From positions 1 through 56,797 of the forward strand of contig JAJCYE010000045.1 in the NCBI GenBank assembly GCA_029263075.1: a stretch of 56,797 bases of DNA, read 5' to 3'. Of the stretch, positions 35,191 to 44,522 are shown in pieces. Numbering within the stretch: the first letter of the stretch is position 1; each line of letters opens with the position of its first letter. The translations under genes and the position numbers were made by a program. The DNA comes from Actinomycetes bacterium. GTDB lineage: Bacteria > Actinomycetota > CADDZG01 > JAHWKV01. The notes beneath the pieces are model-generated. The model searched no databases. It saw only the letters and a list, made by a program, of their open reading frames with translations, and was not told the origin of the DNA.

Positions 35191-35553
35191 GTGGTTACCG
35201 AGAAGCGCTCGATAAGTCTGCCTGCCCTGCTTGTATTGGCCGCAGTGCTCTGCGTGCCCATGGCGCTGGTCCGGGGTGGAGCCTTCAGCCCCGGCTCCGG
35301 GGAGCGGGCGGTTGCCGACCTCTTGGGGGCCCAGGTACTCGCCCCCGGGTTCGACGAAGCCGGCGCGGGTTCGGGACGCCTCACAATTACCCAAGGCCGC
35401 CGTTTGGGCCCGGCGGCAACCAGCGCCGTGGTCCCCGGATGGCGGCTCACTGCACTGCTGCTGGCTTGGTTCGTCCTGCCTCTGATCGCGTCGAGGCCGG
35501 GTCCGGGCGCCAGGCCCGGATGCCCGACCCTGCGTGGACCTCCCGCCGGCTGA
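35191..35553 (+). CDS. Small two-helix membrane protein, unknown
   Basis: A 120-residue protein with hydrophobic helices near 9-28 and 85-102 flanking an exported Gly-rich loop. No family is recognised. GTG at 35191 is preferred; a TTG three bases earlier is in frame. A TAGACT at 35178-35183 ends 7 bases before the GTG, so the mRNA may be leaderless. Confidence 0.5.
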   Translation: MVTEKRSISLPALLVLAAVLCVPMALVRGGAFSPGSGERAVADLLGAQVLAPGFDEAGAGSGRLTITQGRRLGPAATSAVVPGWRLTALLLAWFVLPLIASRPGPGARPGCPTLRGPPAG

Positions 35554-35652
35554 CAAACCCCGACTGCCTCTGATCGCCCGCTTCCGGGTGCCGGGGGTAG
35601 AGTTTGTTTTTGCCGGTCCAGCTGATTTCAATCGTTTGGAGGAACCCAACCA

Positions 35653-37977
35653 ATGAACCGCCAGCTTTTGTGGCGCGGCCTGTTCGCCATCTTCGTCATT
35701 GCCGGGTCCGTGGCCCTCGTGTTGACCCGCTCACCCCGATTGGGGCTGGACCTTAAGGGCGGCAGCCAGATTGTTCTTCAGACCCAGGACACCCGGGGGC
35801 AAGCGCCCGACTCCGACGCGGTGGCCCGCACGCTGGAGGTCCTCAGGCGCAGAGTCGACCAACTCGGGGTCTCTGAATCGAGCCTTCAGAGGAGCGGGGA
35901 CACCCGGATCATCGTGGAGCTACCGGGAGTGGCCGACCCCAAGCAGGCGGTCGACGTCATCGGCAAAACCGCTCAGCTCGAGTTTCACCCGGTCCTGTCG
36001 GCGGCCCAGGCCCAGCCCGAACCGGAAGCGACCCCGACACCCGACGCAAATGGCTCGTTGACCCTCAACGACCAACTCGGGCGGGCTCTGACCCTCGGAC
36101 CCTCCCCGGTGGGTGGAGACGGGGTCAAGGGCGCCGACGCGGTGCTTGACGCCAACGGCGCGTGGCAGGTAAATATCGATTTCGAACGGGCCGGGAGCGA
36201 GAAGTGGGACACGCTCACGGGGGACGCCGCCTGCAACCCTGAAGGCGACCCCAGACGCCTGGTGGCGATAGTGCTGGACAACAAGATCATCTCGGCGCCG
36301 CAGATCGACCCGAGCATCCCCTGCGACCAGGGCATCGGCGGAGGCACAACCGTGATCACCGGGAACTTCGGTGAGAAGGAAGCCAAAGACCTCGCCCTGC
36401 TGATCCGGGCCGGCGCCCTGCCGGTGCCGGTTGAGGTGGTCGAGCAGCGGACGGTTGGCCCGACGCTGGGAGCGGCGGCCATCGAGGCCAGCACCCGGGC
36501 AGCGGTCATCGGCGCCGCGCTCACGATCTTCTACATGATCTTTTACTACCGGCTCATCGGTGGCGTCGCCGCCATCGCCCTGCTGTTGTACGGGCTGATC
36601 TCTTTTGCAGTCCTGCTGGCGATCAACGCCACGCTGACCCTGCCCGGCATCGCCGGTTTTGTTCTGGCCATTGGTATGGCAGTCGACTCCAACGTGTTGG
36701 TGTTCGAACGAATACGGGAGGAGTACGTCGGCAAGAAGCGCCCCCTGGCGGCGGTAAACCTGGGGTTCCGCAAGGCGCTCAGCGCCATCGGGGACTCCAA
36801 TGCCACCACGGTGCTGGCCGCAGTGCTGCTGTTCTTCCTGGCGTCGGGTGCGGTGCGAGGGTTCGGTGTAACCCTGACGGTGGGGGTTGCGGTCTCGATC
36901 TTCACCGCCCTGGTGGTGACCCGGGTGATGGTGGAGTTGTTGGTCAAGATCCCGGCAGTCCGCAATCACCCCAGGTGGCTCGGTATCGAGTCCAAGCGCC
37001 GGCTGCTCAACTGGCTGGAGGCCAAGCGTCCCAACCTGATCGGCCACAGCAAGATCTTTTTTGCTATCTCGCTGGTCGCGGTAACCGCTTGTGTCGCCGG
37101 ACTGTTCGTGCGCAACCTCAACTACGGAATTGAGTTCACCGGCGGGCGACTGCTGGAGTTCTCCACCGACAAGCCTGTCGACATCGAGGTCCTGCGGGAG
37201 GGGCTGGCGGGCATCGGGCTCCCCCGGGCACTGGTTCAGGAGTCGGGCGAGGGCAACGTCAGCATCCGCACCGCGCAGTTGAACGAAGCCCGCGAGGCGG
37301 AGGTCAAAGGAGTCGTAGAAAGTTTCGGTGGCACGGCCGAGAAGGTTCGGGACGAGTTCATCGGCCCCAGCATCGGCAACGAGTTGCGGAAAAAGGCTCT
37401 GATCGCCCTGGGCCTGGCGTTGGTGGCCCAGCTTGCCTATTTGGCGGTCCGTTTCCGATGGAACTTCGGGCTGGCTGCCGTCATGGCCATGTTCCACGAC
37501 GTGTTGATCCTTATAGGTATTTTCGCCTGGCTGGGCAAAGAGATCGATGGCGTGTTCCTGGCATCGTTGTTGACGGTAATCGGGTACTCCATCAACGACT
37601 CGGTGGTGGTGTTCGACCGTATCCGGGAGCGGCGGCGGGAAAGGTCGTCCGAGAGCCTGGAAACCGTGGTCAACGACGCCTGTCTGGAGACCTTCCCGAG
37701 AACCGTCAACACCGGCCTGGGGGCGTTCTTTATCCTCATCGCTCTGTACTTTTTGGGCGGGGACAGCCTGCAGGACTTTGCGCTGGCGCTCATCATCGGC
37801 ATTGGGGTGGGGACCTACAGTTCGGTCCTCACGGCTGCGCCGTTGTGCGTGATGCTTGACCGGTGGAAGCCTGCGCCCACGCCTATCCGTAAGACGGCGA
37901 CCGGCAGGAAGTCCTCTTCCGGCCGGCGCCCGTCCTCCGGTTCGCGGCGGTCGTCATCCAGCCGTCCCCGGCGCTAA
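35653..37977 (+). CDS. secDF: Fused protein translocase subunits SecD-SecF
   Basis: A 774-residue single chain. The SecD half has LTRSPRLGLDLKGGSQ, the P1 region with RRRVDQLGVSES and IGMAVDSNVLVFERIRE; the SecF half starts near 445 with NYGIEFTGGRLLEF and has GYSINDSVVVFDRIRE. Twelve membrane helices are expected. It pulls exported proteins through SecYEG using the proton motive force. TTTGGAGGAA precedes the ATG. The last 28 residues are a Ser/Arg-rich tail (GRKSSSGRRPSSGSRRS). No yajC is adjacent. Confidence 0.93.
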   Translation: MNRQLLWRGLFAIFVIAGSVALVLTRSPRLGLDLKGGSQIVLQTQDTRGQAPDSDAVARTLEVLRRRVDQLGVSESSLQRSGDTRIIVELPGVADPKQAVDVIGKTAQLEFHPVLSAAQAQPEPEATPTPDANGSLTLNDQLGRALTLGPSPVGGDGVKGADAVLDANGAWQVNIDFERAGSEKWDTLTGDAACNPEGDPRRLVAIVLDNKIISAPQIDPSIPCDQGIGGGTTVITGNFGEKEAKDLALLIRAGALPVPVEVVEQRTVGPTLGAAAIEASTRAAVIGAALTIFYMIFYYRLIGGVAAIALLLYGLISFAVLLAINATLTLPGIAGFVLAIGMAVDSNVLVFERIREEYVGKKRPLAAVNLGFRKALSAIGDSNATTVLAAVLLFFLASGAVRGFGVTLTVGVAVSIFTALVVTRVMVELLVKIPAVRNHPRWLGIESKRRLLNWLEAKRPNLIGHSKIFFAISLVAVTACVAGLFVRNLNYGIEFTGGRLLEFSTDKPVDIEVLREGLAGIGLPRALVQESGEGNVSIRTAQLNEAREAEVKGVVESFGGTAEKVRDEFIGPSIGNELRKKALIALGLALVAQLAYLAVRFRWNFGLAAVMAMFHDVLILIGIFAWLGKEIDGVFLASLLTVIGYSINDSVVVFDRIRERRRERSSESLETVVNDACLETFPRTVNTGLGAFFILIALYFLGGDSLQDFALALIIGIGVGTYSSVLTAAPLCVMLDRWKPAPTPIRKTATGRKSSSGRRPSSGSRRSSSSRPRR

Positions 37978-38001
37978 GCCGGGCAGAGTTCGGGAGGGAA
38001 C

Positions 38002-38484
38002 ATGAGTAGCAGTGTTCGGGAGGATGAACTTCCCGGGATTGGACGGCGCTACCGGGTTGAGTGTGAGGACGCGGCGGCACTGACCATCGTGCTTCACAAC
38101 TCGGGACGCAGGGACCTGTACTTCTTCCCGCCGGACAGCGACGTCCCGGTGACGGTGGCGATGACCGAGGAGCAGGCAAAGCTGGCCGGCTCGGTGTTGG
38201 CCGGCAGCTTCTCCCCGCCGGCTTCGATCGCCGAGATAGACAAGGTGGTCGGGGATCTGGTAATCGAGTGGCACACCCTCGGCCCGGGTTCTCCGGGCAC
38301 CGGCCAGAGCATCGAAGAACTGCACATCCGCAGCGCCACGGGCGTTAACGTCATGGCGATCCTCCGGGGGCACAACGTGATCCACGGTCCGGGTGACGCG
38401 GAACGATTTGAGTCGGGTGACCGACTGGTGGTCGCCGGCCGCCAGTCCGGGATGCCGGCCTTCCATAGGCTGGTAGTTGGCTGA
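38002..38484 (+). CDS. KhtT-like RCK_C (TrkA-C) regulatory protein
   Basis: A 160-residue cytoplasmic protein with an RCK_C (TrkA-C) domain in the C-terminal half (about 85-158): SIEELHIRSATGVNVMAIL, then FESGDRLVVAG. KhtT proteins gate KhtU K+/H+ antiporters. The gene lies 26 bases before the CPA2 antiporter gene, which supports that role. The first 80 residues carry the basic surface that contacts the antiporter (inference). Confidence 0.82.
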   Translation: MSSSVREDELPGIGRRYRVECEDAAALTIVLHNSGRRDLYFFPPDSDVPVTVAMTEEQAKLAGSVLAGSFSPPASIAEIDKVVGDLVIEWHTLGPGSPGTGQSIEELHIRSATGVNVMAILRGHNVIHGPGDAERFESGDRLVVAGRQSGMPAFHRLVVG

Positions 38485-38509
38485 CGCGCCACCACGCCGG
38501 GGGTGACCT

Positions 38510-40789
38510 GTGGGCGATGAGCTAATTGCCCTGGGCGGCGCCTTCATGGTCGCCGGGCTTTTGGCGCGGATCGGCCGCCGGGTGGGTCTGCCCACCATTC
38601 CCTTCTTTATCGTCGCAGGCATCATCACCGGGCCCAACACTCCGGGTCTGACGCTGATCCAGGACTCCCACTCGCTGGAGCTGTTCGCCTCAGTCGGCCT
38701 GGTTCTGCTCCTGTTCCATCTGGGCCTGGAGTTTTCCCTGGGCGACCTGGTGGCGGGCGGCAGGTCGTTGGCCATGGCCGGGGCGGTGTACATCTGCTTC
38801 AACGTCGGCGGCGGCCTGTTGTTCGGGTTGTCCCTGGACTGGGGGGTGCGAGAAGCATTTGTTATTGCCGGGGCGGTCGGGATCTCGTCTTCGGCGATTG
38901 TTACCAAACTGCTCGTCGAACTGAAGCGCCTGGCCAACCCGGAAACCGGCCTGATTCTTGGAATTATCGTGGTCGAGGACGTCTTCTTGGCCCTGTACCT
39001 TGCACTCCTGCAGCCGATCCTGGGGGGCAGCGAGGGCCTTGGAGAAGCTGCGCTTCTGTTCGCCCGGGCCTTTGGCTTTCTGCTCGCCTTGGTGGCGGTT
39101 GCCCGGTACGGGTCGAGGTGGGTCGGACGGCTGGTCCACTCCAACGACGACGAGCTTCTAACGGTCCTGTTCGTCGGTCTGGCGATCCTGGGCGCCGGGG
39201 TGGCCGAGATCTTGGGGGTTTCGGATGCAATAGGCGCCTTCATGATCGGGATGATCCTGGCCGAAACCCCACTCAAACACCGGATCGAAAAGCTGGTCCT
39301 GCCCCTCCGTGACGCATTCGCCGCGGTGTTCTTTTTCGCTTTCGGGCTCACCATTGACCCGGGCGATGTTCGTGACGTCGGTACCGCGGTGATCGCCGCG
39401 GTAGTTCTATCGATCGTATTGAACGTGGTCGCCGGCACCATTGTCGCCCGGCTCTACCGGTTCAACCGCCTGGCGGCGGCAAACGTCGGCTTGACCGTCC
39501 TGGGCCGGGGAGAGTTCTCGTTGATTTTGGCAACTCTGGCCGCGGCGGCCGGCCTGGATCCGCGAATAGGGCCTTTCGTGGCTCTATACGTGTTGGCTCT
39601 GGCCATCCTGGGCCCTCTGTTCGCGTCCCGGTCCGGGCTGCTTGCCGCCTGGCTCCCGTCGAGCCTGTTCAAACCCGGCGCGCCGCCCATCCTCGCTCGC
39701 CGGCAGTCCGACTCGGTGCTCGCTACCCGGCTGGCGGCCCGCAGGAACGAAGTTGACGAGCCCGCCTTCGCGGTCGAGATCCTGCGCCGGGCGGGTGAGG
39801 CCTGGGGCCGGCTCCGCCACCGATACCGCGGCGCCCAAAGCGGGATCGGCAGGTTGGCGGTGCCACTGGCGCTGTTCGGGGGCGTTGTGTTCATGGGCGT
39901 CGTCGGCTACATCCTGAGTGGTTTTTCTTTTGGCGAGTCCTTGTCGCTGGCCTGGGCCGACGTGTCTCCGGCGGATCCGTTCACCCAGTTGCAGGGTGGT
40001 CCCCGGTATCTTGCATTAACCATCACCGCGCTGGGATCAGTTGCCCTCCTGGCCGTTATCGTCACCGCTCTCAGCATTGCGACCGAGGGCGGCCTGGGGC
40101 AGTCGTCGAGGAGGCGCCGCATGGAAGAACAAATTGAACGTTTGACCGATCACTACATCGTCTGTGCCTACGGCCGGGTCGGCCAAGCCGCCACCCGGGA
40201 ACTTAAGGCCGAGGGGGTCTCTTTTGTCGCCATCGACAACAAGGAGGACCTGGAGCCACAAATGCGCAAGGACGGCATCCTCTACATCATCGGGGATCCC
40301 ACTTCTGAGTCGGTCCTGCAACAGGCCGGAATAGAAAGGGCTCGGGGAATTGTGTGCGCGGTCGACTCGGACGCCACCAATGTCTACGTAACCCTGACCG
40401 CGAGATCGCTCAATCCTGAGATCTACATCGTGGCCCGGGCCAGCTCTGCGGAGACTCCTGCCCGCCTGCAGCGTGCCGGAGCGAACCGGGTTATTTCGCC
40501 CTACGGGTCCAGCGGGAGGCAGATGGCACTGCTGGTGCTGCGGCCCCGGGTGGTTGATTCCCTACAGGTCCTGGGACGCCGGCTGGAGGAGGTCGCGGTG
40601 GAGCACGGTTCGCACCTGATCGGGCAGACGGTGGCCCTGGTCTGTGGGGCGGCCGTCCCGCTGCTGATCCACCGCGCCGGAGGGGAGACCCTCACCAACC
40701 CCGGTCCCGATGTCCTGGTGGAGGCGGGGGACCGCATCCTGGCCTGGGGGGCGGACGCGGATCTCAGGCCGATGGAAAGCGCTCAGTGA
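38510..40789 (+). CDS. Monovalent cation:proton antiporter (CPA2) with RCK domains
   Basis: A 759-residue protein. Residues 1-385 hold the CPA2 exchanger (VGLPTIPFFIVAGIITGPN, GLEFSLGDL, GVGISSSAIVTKLL-like region). Residues about 447-522 add two further helices resembling a 2-TM channel module but without a TVGYG filter. An RCK_N domain follows (HYIVCAYGRVGQAA, about 543) and an RCK_C domain closes (about 685-759). GTG start. It probably exports K+ or Na+ for protons under ligand control by itself and the KhtT-like neighbour. Confidence 0.88.
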   Translation: MGDELIALGGAFMVAGLLARIGRRVGLPTIPFFIVAGIITGPNTPGLTLIQDSHSLELFASVGLVLLLFHLGLEFSLGDLVAGGRSLAMAGAVYICFNVGGGLLFGLSLDWGVREAFVIAGAVGISSSAIVTKLLVELKRLANPETGLILGIIVVEDVFLALYLALLQPILGGSEGLGEAALLFARAFGFLLALVAVARYGSRWVGRLVHSNDDELLTVLFVGLAILGAGVAEILGVSDAIGAFMIGMILAETPLKHRIEKLVLPLRDAFAAVFFFAFGLTIDPGDVRDVGTAVIAAVVLSIVLNVVAGTIVARLYRFNRLAAANVGLTVLGRGEFSLILATLAAAAGLDPRIGPFVALYVLALAILGPLFASRSGLLAAWLPSSLFKPGAPPILARRQSDSVLATRLAARRNEVDEPAFAVEILRRAGEAWGRLRHRYRGAQSGIGRLAVPLALFGGVVFMGVVGYILSGFSFGESLSLAWADVSPADPFTQLQGGPRYLALTITALGSVALLAVIVTALSIATEGGLGQSSRRRRMEEQIERLTDHYIVCAYGRVGQAATRELKAEGVSFVAIDNKEDLEPQMRKDGILYIIGDPTSESVLQQAGIERARGIVCAVDSDATNVYVTLTARSLNPEIYIVARASSAETPARLQRAGANRVISPYGSSGRQMALLVLRPRVVDSLQVLGRRLEEVAVEHGSHLIGQTVALVCGAAVPLLIHRAGGETLTNPGPDVLVEAGDRILAWGADADLRPMESAQ

Positions 40790-41601
40790 GTTTTCTCGAA
40801 GCACTGGTCCTGGGCATTGTTCAAGGGCTGACCGAATTTCTTCCGGTTTCCTCGTCGGCCCACCTTGTTCTGGTGCCGGAGCTGTTGGGGTGGGAGCAGC
40901 CCAGCCTCCCGTATGTCGTGCTTCTGCACGCCGGAACTCTCCTGGCTTTGTTGGCCTACTTCCGCCGGGAACTGATAGACACCCTGCGAGGGTTGCTGAG
41001 CCCGGGTCCCTCTCGCCGGTTCATCCTGCTGCTGATCGCCGGGACCCTTCCGGCAGCGATTATCGGGGTGGCTTTCGAAAAACAACTCGAGGACACCTTC
41101 AGCGCCCCGGTGCAGGTTGCGCTCCAATTGATCGCCACCGGACTGATCCTCACCGGCATCGAGGTACACGCGCGGCGGCGTCCTCCGCCTGCCGACAGCC
41201 CCGAAGACCTGACCGGCCTTGAGGGCATGGTCAAGGACTTGACGCCTGCCAAGGCGGCGGCGGTGGGACTGGCTCAGGCGGCCGCCATCGTCCCCGGGAT
41301 CTCCCGTTCCGGGTCGACCATTGCCGCCGGCCTGCTGGCCGGGCTCCCGCGAGCCCAAGCGGCCCGGTTCTCGTTCTTGTTGTCCATCCCGATCCTCATC
41401 GGTACAACGCTATTTAAGGTCCCGGACCTGGCTGGCGAAAACGTGGGAGCCGTCGCTCTGATCACCGGCTTTTTTGCATCGCTCGGTACCGGCTATCTGG
41501 CGATCGCCGGCACGATCAGCTTTCTCCAACGGCGCGGCCTGCTGTCGTTCGCCGTTTACTGCATCCTGGCGGGCTCCGTCGCCGCGTTGATTCTCCGCTG
41601 A
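40786..41601 (+). CDS. uppP: Undecaprenyl-diphosphatase
   Basis: A 271-residue BacA/UppP membrane enzyme that dephosphorylates undecaprenyl diphosphate, recycling the lipid carrier of cell-wall synthesis. Both catalytic motifs are present: GLTEFLPVSSSAHL near residue 14 and PGISRSGSTI near 170. The GTG overlaps the antiporter stop (GTGA). Overproduction gives bacitracin tolerance in other bacteria. Confidence 0.95.
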   Translation: MSFLEALVLGIVQGLTEFLPVSSSAHLVLVPELLGWEQPSLPYVVLLHAGTLLALLAYFRRELIDTLRGLLSPGPSRRFILLLIAGTLPAAIIGVAFEKQLEDTFSAPVQVALQLIATGLILTGIEVHARRRPPPADSPEDLTGLEGMVKDLTPAKAAAVGLAQAAAIVPGISRSGSTIAAGLLAGLPRAQAARFSFLLSIPILIGTTLFKVPDLAGENVGAVALITGFFASLGTGYLAIAGTISFLQRRGLLSFAVYCILAGSVAALILR

Positions 41602-42021
41602 AGGCGTCCCGCCCCGAATCCTCGCTTTAGCGCCGGGTCCTTGTGCCGATAGTAGTAGTAAGAATTTCCTCGGAAGGATTCTTCTCACCAAGCTTGGGAT
41701 TACCTTTAGGGCAGCCCCCGCCTGTCTTGGGTAATCCTCTCGAAACCCGGTGCGGCAGCGCTCGCCTTGGTCCCCGCCCAGGCTGTAGCCCTGCCGCTTT
41801 CGGGCGTCCAGGCCACGCAAAACCCGCAGGGCCCCAGGGATCCATAGTCGTGCCGGTGGGCGGTCGGCCATTTGGATTAGAAGGATTCTAGTAGTACACT
41901 GAAAACCTCGAAGGCTCGGAAATTGTGAAAGATTTGCTGGTCGGAACACTTGGAACTCGATTCCAGCCGACCTCCAACTTTCGGCAAAAATGTCCGGGCC
42001 TTCGGCGCGTTTAGGACCGAA
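41602..42021. other. 420-base convergent gap with structured, GC-rich core
   Basis: No convincing gene. GGATTACC (41698-41705) pairs with GGTAATCC around an inner GC helix, and GCGGCAG (about 41752) pairs with CTGCCGC (about 41791). An AT-richer flank repeats GTAGTAGTA on one side and TAGTAGTA on the other. It may be a 3-end structure shared by uppP and the PBP gene, or an RNA I cannot name. Confidence 0.4.
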
Positions 42022-44154
42022 TCAGTCTTCGCCGATGTTGCGTGGCGATTGGCGGCGAAGCCTGCTCTGTTCCAGTAGATCCCGGGCGTTCGGTTGCGAC
42101 ACCGGCTCTTGGGGATCCCGGTTGCCGAACAGGGAGCAAAACGGGAAGCAGGGTGGGAACTGGATGCCCGGCCACTCGTAGACCTCGTAGGTCGGGGGCG
42201 GGGGACGGTGATTGATGACCTCTCCTCCCAGCTCGGGCTCGTGGAATTTGGTCTGCGGCCGGCCCGCCATGGCCTTGGCCATGAAGTTCTTCCAGATCGT
42301 GGCCGGGAACGATCCGCCGGTAACCGACTTGCCTCGGACTTTGGTCATCAACGGGATGCTCCCCCCGGGATCCGGTGCAAACCCCATCCACACCACGGCG
42401 GTCAACTCTGCCGTGTAACCGGCGAACCACGCGTCCTGAAAGTTTTCGTTGGTCCCCGTTTTGCCCGCCGCCGGCCAGGCGATCTTGGCGCCGGTCCCCG
42501 TCCCGGATTGAATGTTCTTCTGCAGGATGTAATTGACCGTGTCGGCAACGTTGGGATCCATTACCGGGGCCACCGTGGGCTTTCGCTCGGCGACCACCGA
42601 GCCATCGGGCCGGGTAATGCTGGTGACTACAAGCGGCGTGGGGCGCACCCCCCGCCCGGCGAAGGTGGTGTAGGCGCCAGCCATCTCAAGCGGTGTGACA
42701 TCCGAGGTCCCCAGTGCCAGGGCGCATCCCGCATCCGACGCCGGGATCGCCACGCCGAGCTTTGCCGATACCTCGATGAACTTCTGCGGCGTTACCACCT
42801 CGTCCATCATCCGGGCGTAGATGGTATTCACAGATTTGGTGGTGGCCTCGATTACGTCCAGATACCCGTAACCCGAATTGCCGTAGTTGGATACCTGCCA
42901 CGGTTCATTGCCGTTTCGGCAGCGATCGGAGTCGATGGTGACGCTCGAGCTGCCCGAGAAGGTGGAGCGCACCGATTTTCCTTCTTCGATGAACGCGGCC
43001 AGGGCAAAAGGCTTGAACGCCGACCCGGCCGGCCTGCCGCCCCCGGTACCGTTGACGTCGGCGGCAAAGTTGAATCCCCGCGACCGGTCGATGCTGTCTA
43101 CATCCCGTCCTCCCACCATGGCTCGCACCCTCCCCTGGGTATCCATCGCCACCAGGGCGGCCTCGGGGTCGGTCGGTTGTCCTAGGACCGAGCGCACCGA
43201 CGCTTCGGCGGCCTCCTGCATCTTTGGGTCGAGGGTCGTTTGAACCTTGAGTCCTCCCCGCAGGATCTGTTCGTCGGTCAGCTTGAACTCGGAGTGGAGA
43301 AGGCGCCGGACGTACTCAACGAAATAGGCGGCCTTGGCGGAGTCGACCTCCACCGAGAGGCCCGGCTTGAACTGGGCCACCAGGTCCTCCGCCCGGGCCG
43401 CCTCCGCCTGAACCGGGGTCCACAAGTTCATCTCCTGCAGTTGGCCGACGATCTGATTGCGGATTGTTGTCGCCTTGGCGGGGTCTTCGGCGATCTGGTA
43501 GCGCTCGGGCGCCCGGATGATCCCCGCCAGGTATGCCGCCTGACCTGGGGTCACCTCGGATGCCGAGACTTTGAAGTAGGTCCTTGCTGCTGCCTCGACG
43601 CCGTAGGCTCCGCGGCCGAAGTACACGGTGTTGAGGTAGTGCTCCAGGATCTCCTCCTTAGAGGAACTTCGTTCCAGTTTGACCGCCCAAAACGCCTCCT
43701 TGAGCTTGCGTGAGAAGGTGCGGTCGGTCCCGATCTGGGGGAACGCTTGGCGTACGTACTGCTGGGTGATCGTCGACCCGCCCTGGACGATGCGACCGCC
43801 CTGCCAGTTGGCTTTCGCCGCTCGGATGGTTCCGCGCAAACTGAAGCCTGAGTGGTCGAAGAACCCGCGGTCTTCAATGGAGACCACCGCCTGCTTGAGG
43901 TCCTGGGAGATCTGGTCGAGGGATACCACGGTGCGGTTCTCCTCGCCGTGGAGGGTTCCTATGATCTGGCCGTCGGCGGCGAGGATTTCGGAGGACTGAG
44001 CGGAAGGTGCTATCTCCGGCAGGGGAAGTGTGGCAAGCCAGGCCAATAGGCCGATGGCGCCGGACGCGACAACCACCAATCCCGTGAGGGCCCATCTAAA
44101 TCTGCGCCTGTCGGTAATCCGGGGCAACTTGAGATCCGGCATCGGCAGTCCCAC
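42022..44154 (-). CDS. Class A penicillin-binding protein (PBP1A-like)
   Basis: A 710-residue bifunctional peptidoglycan synthase. One N-terminal membrane helix (about 20-42), then the GT51 glycosyltransferase with EDRGFFDHSGF and GGSTITQQYVRQ, and a transpeptidase with SxxK in AGSAFKPFAL, SxN in KSVNTIYAR and KTGTNENF. The tail is short and ends with a Pro/Arg-rich segment. It polymerises and cross-links lipid II outside the membrane. A paralogue lies at 50467. Confidence 0.93.
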   Translation of the reverse strand: MGLPMPDLKLPRITDRRRFRWALTGLVVVASGAIGLLAWLATLPLPEIAPSAQSSEILAADGQIIGTLHGEENRTVVSLDQISQDLKQAVVSIEDRGFFDHSGFSLRGTIRAAKANWQGGRIVQGGSTITQQYVRQAFPQIGTDRTFSRKLKEAFWAVKLERSSSKEEILEHYLNTVYFGRGAYGVEAAARTYFKVSASEVTPGQAAYLAGIIRAPERYQIAEDPAKATTIRNQIVGQLQEMNLWTPVQAEAARAEDLVAQFKPGLSVEVDSAKAAYFVEYVRRLLHSEFKLTDEQILRGGLKVQTTLDPKMQEAAEASVRSVLGQPTDPEAALVAMDTQGRVRAMVGGRDVDSIDRSRGFNFAADVNGTGGGRPAGSAFKPFALAAFIEEGKSVRSTFSGSSSVTIDSDRCRNGNEPWQVSNYGNSGYGYLDVIEATTKSVNTIYARMMDEVVTPQKFIEVSAKLGVAIPASDAGCALALGTSDVTPLEMAGAYTTFAGRGVRPTPLVVTSITRPDGSVVAERKPTVAPVMDPNVADTVNYILQKNIQSGTGTGAKIAWPAAGKTGTNENFQDAWFAGYTAELTAVVWMGFAPDPGGSIPLMTKVRGKSVTGGSFPATIWKNFMAKAMAGRPQTKFHEPELGGEVINHRPPPPTYEVYEWPGIQFPPCFPFCSLFGNRDPQEPVSQPNARDLLEQSRLRRQSPRNIGED

Positions 44155-44171
44155 CCTTTCTGGCCGGCCGG

Positions 44172-44408
44172 TCAGTCGGCCGGTGGCGGGTCCAGGGGTT
44201 CGGCCGGCACCGCCTCGGCAGGCGTGGATGGAGTGAATGTGGGCCTGACTCCGATCACGTCGGTCAAAGCGCCGGCTGCGGTGCCACCGGGGCCCATGGC
44301 AACCCGGGAGTCCGGGGCCGGCTTCAGTTCGGGGTTCACCCGCAGGCCCAACTTGCCCAGGGCCGACATCAGATCTTCGTGGGCTTGTTTCTTTTGGAAC
44401 TCAGCCAT
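44172..44408 (-). CDS. Small hypothetical protein before the PBP gene
   Basis: A 78-residue protein starting MAEFQKKQAHEDLM, with GAGGAA 7 bases before the ATG. The middle has a Gly/Pro linker and the end is Pro/Glu-rich (EAVPAEPLDPPPAD). It is cytoplasmic by appearance and ends 17 bases before the PBP start, so the two share a transcript. No family recognised. A TTG at 44438 is an alternative start without a ribosome site. Confidence 0.6.
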   Translation of the reverse strand: MAEFQKKQAHEDLMSALGKLGLRVNPELKPAPDSRVAMGPGGTAAGALTDVIGVRPTFTPSTPAEAVPAEPLDPPPAD

Positions 44409-44522
44409 GAAGGAATTCCTCGTGCCGTCGTCCGCCAAGTTTAAGCCCTCGGGAGGTTGAGGCCGGCCCGCCGTTGAACCCGGTTATAGTTTCCGACGGT
44501 CGGCGAACGCTAGGAGGATTCG

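Noticed and set aside
35920-37497. 525-residue minus-strand frame opposite secDF
   Set aside because: It is a composition shadow of SecDF, rich in Gln, His, Asp and Arg, with no recognisable motif.
37954-39441. 495-residue minus-strand frame opposite the RCK_C and antiporter genes
   Set aside because: Its Ser/Arg/Thr-rich translation has no domain and both opposing genes are well supported.
41740-41820. CCCGGTG...TCCCCGCCC...CTGT pattern reminiscent of a cobalamin riboswitch core
   Set aside because: The key GAATCCGG loop and CCACTGT box do not match, the spacing is off, and no plus-strand gene follows.
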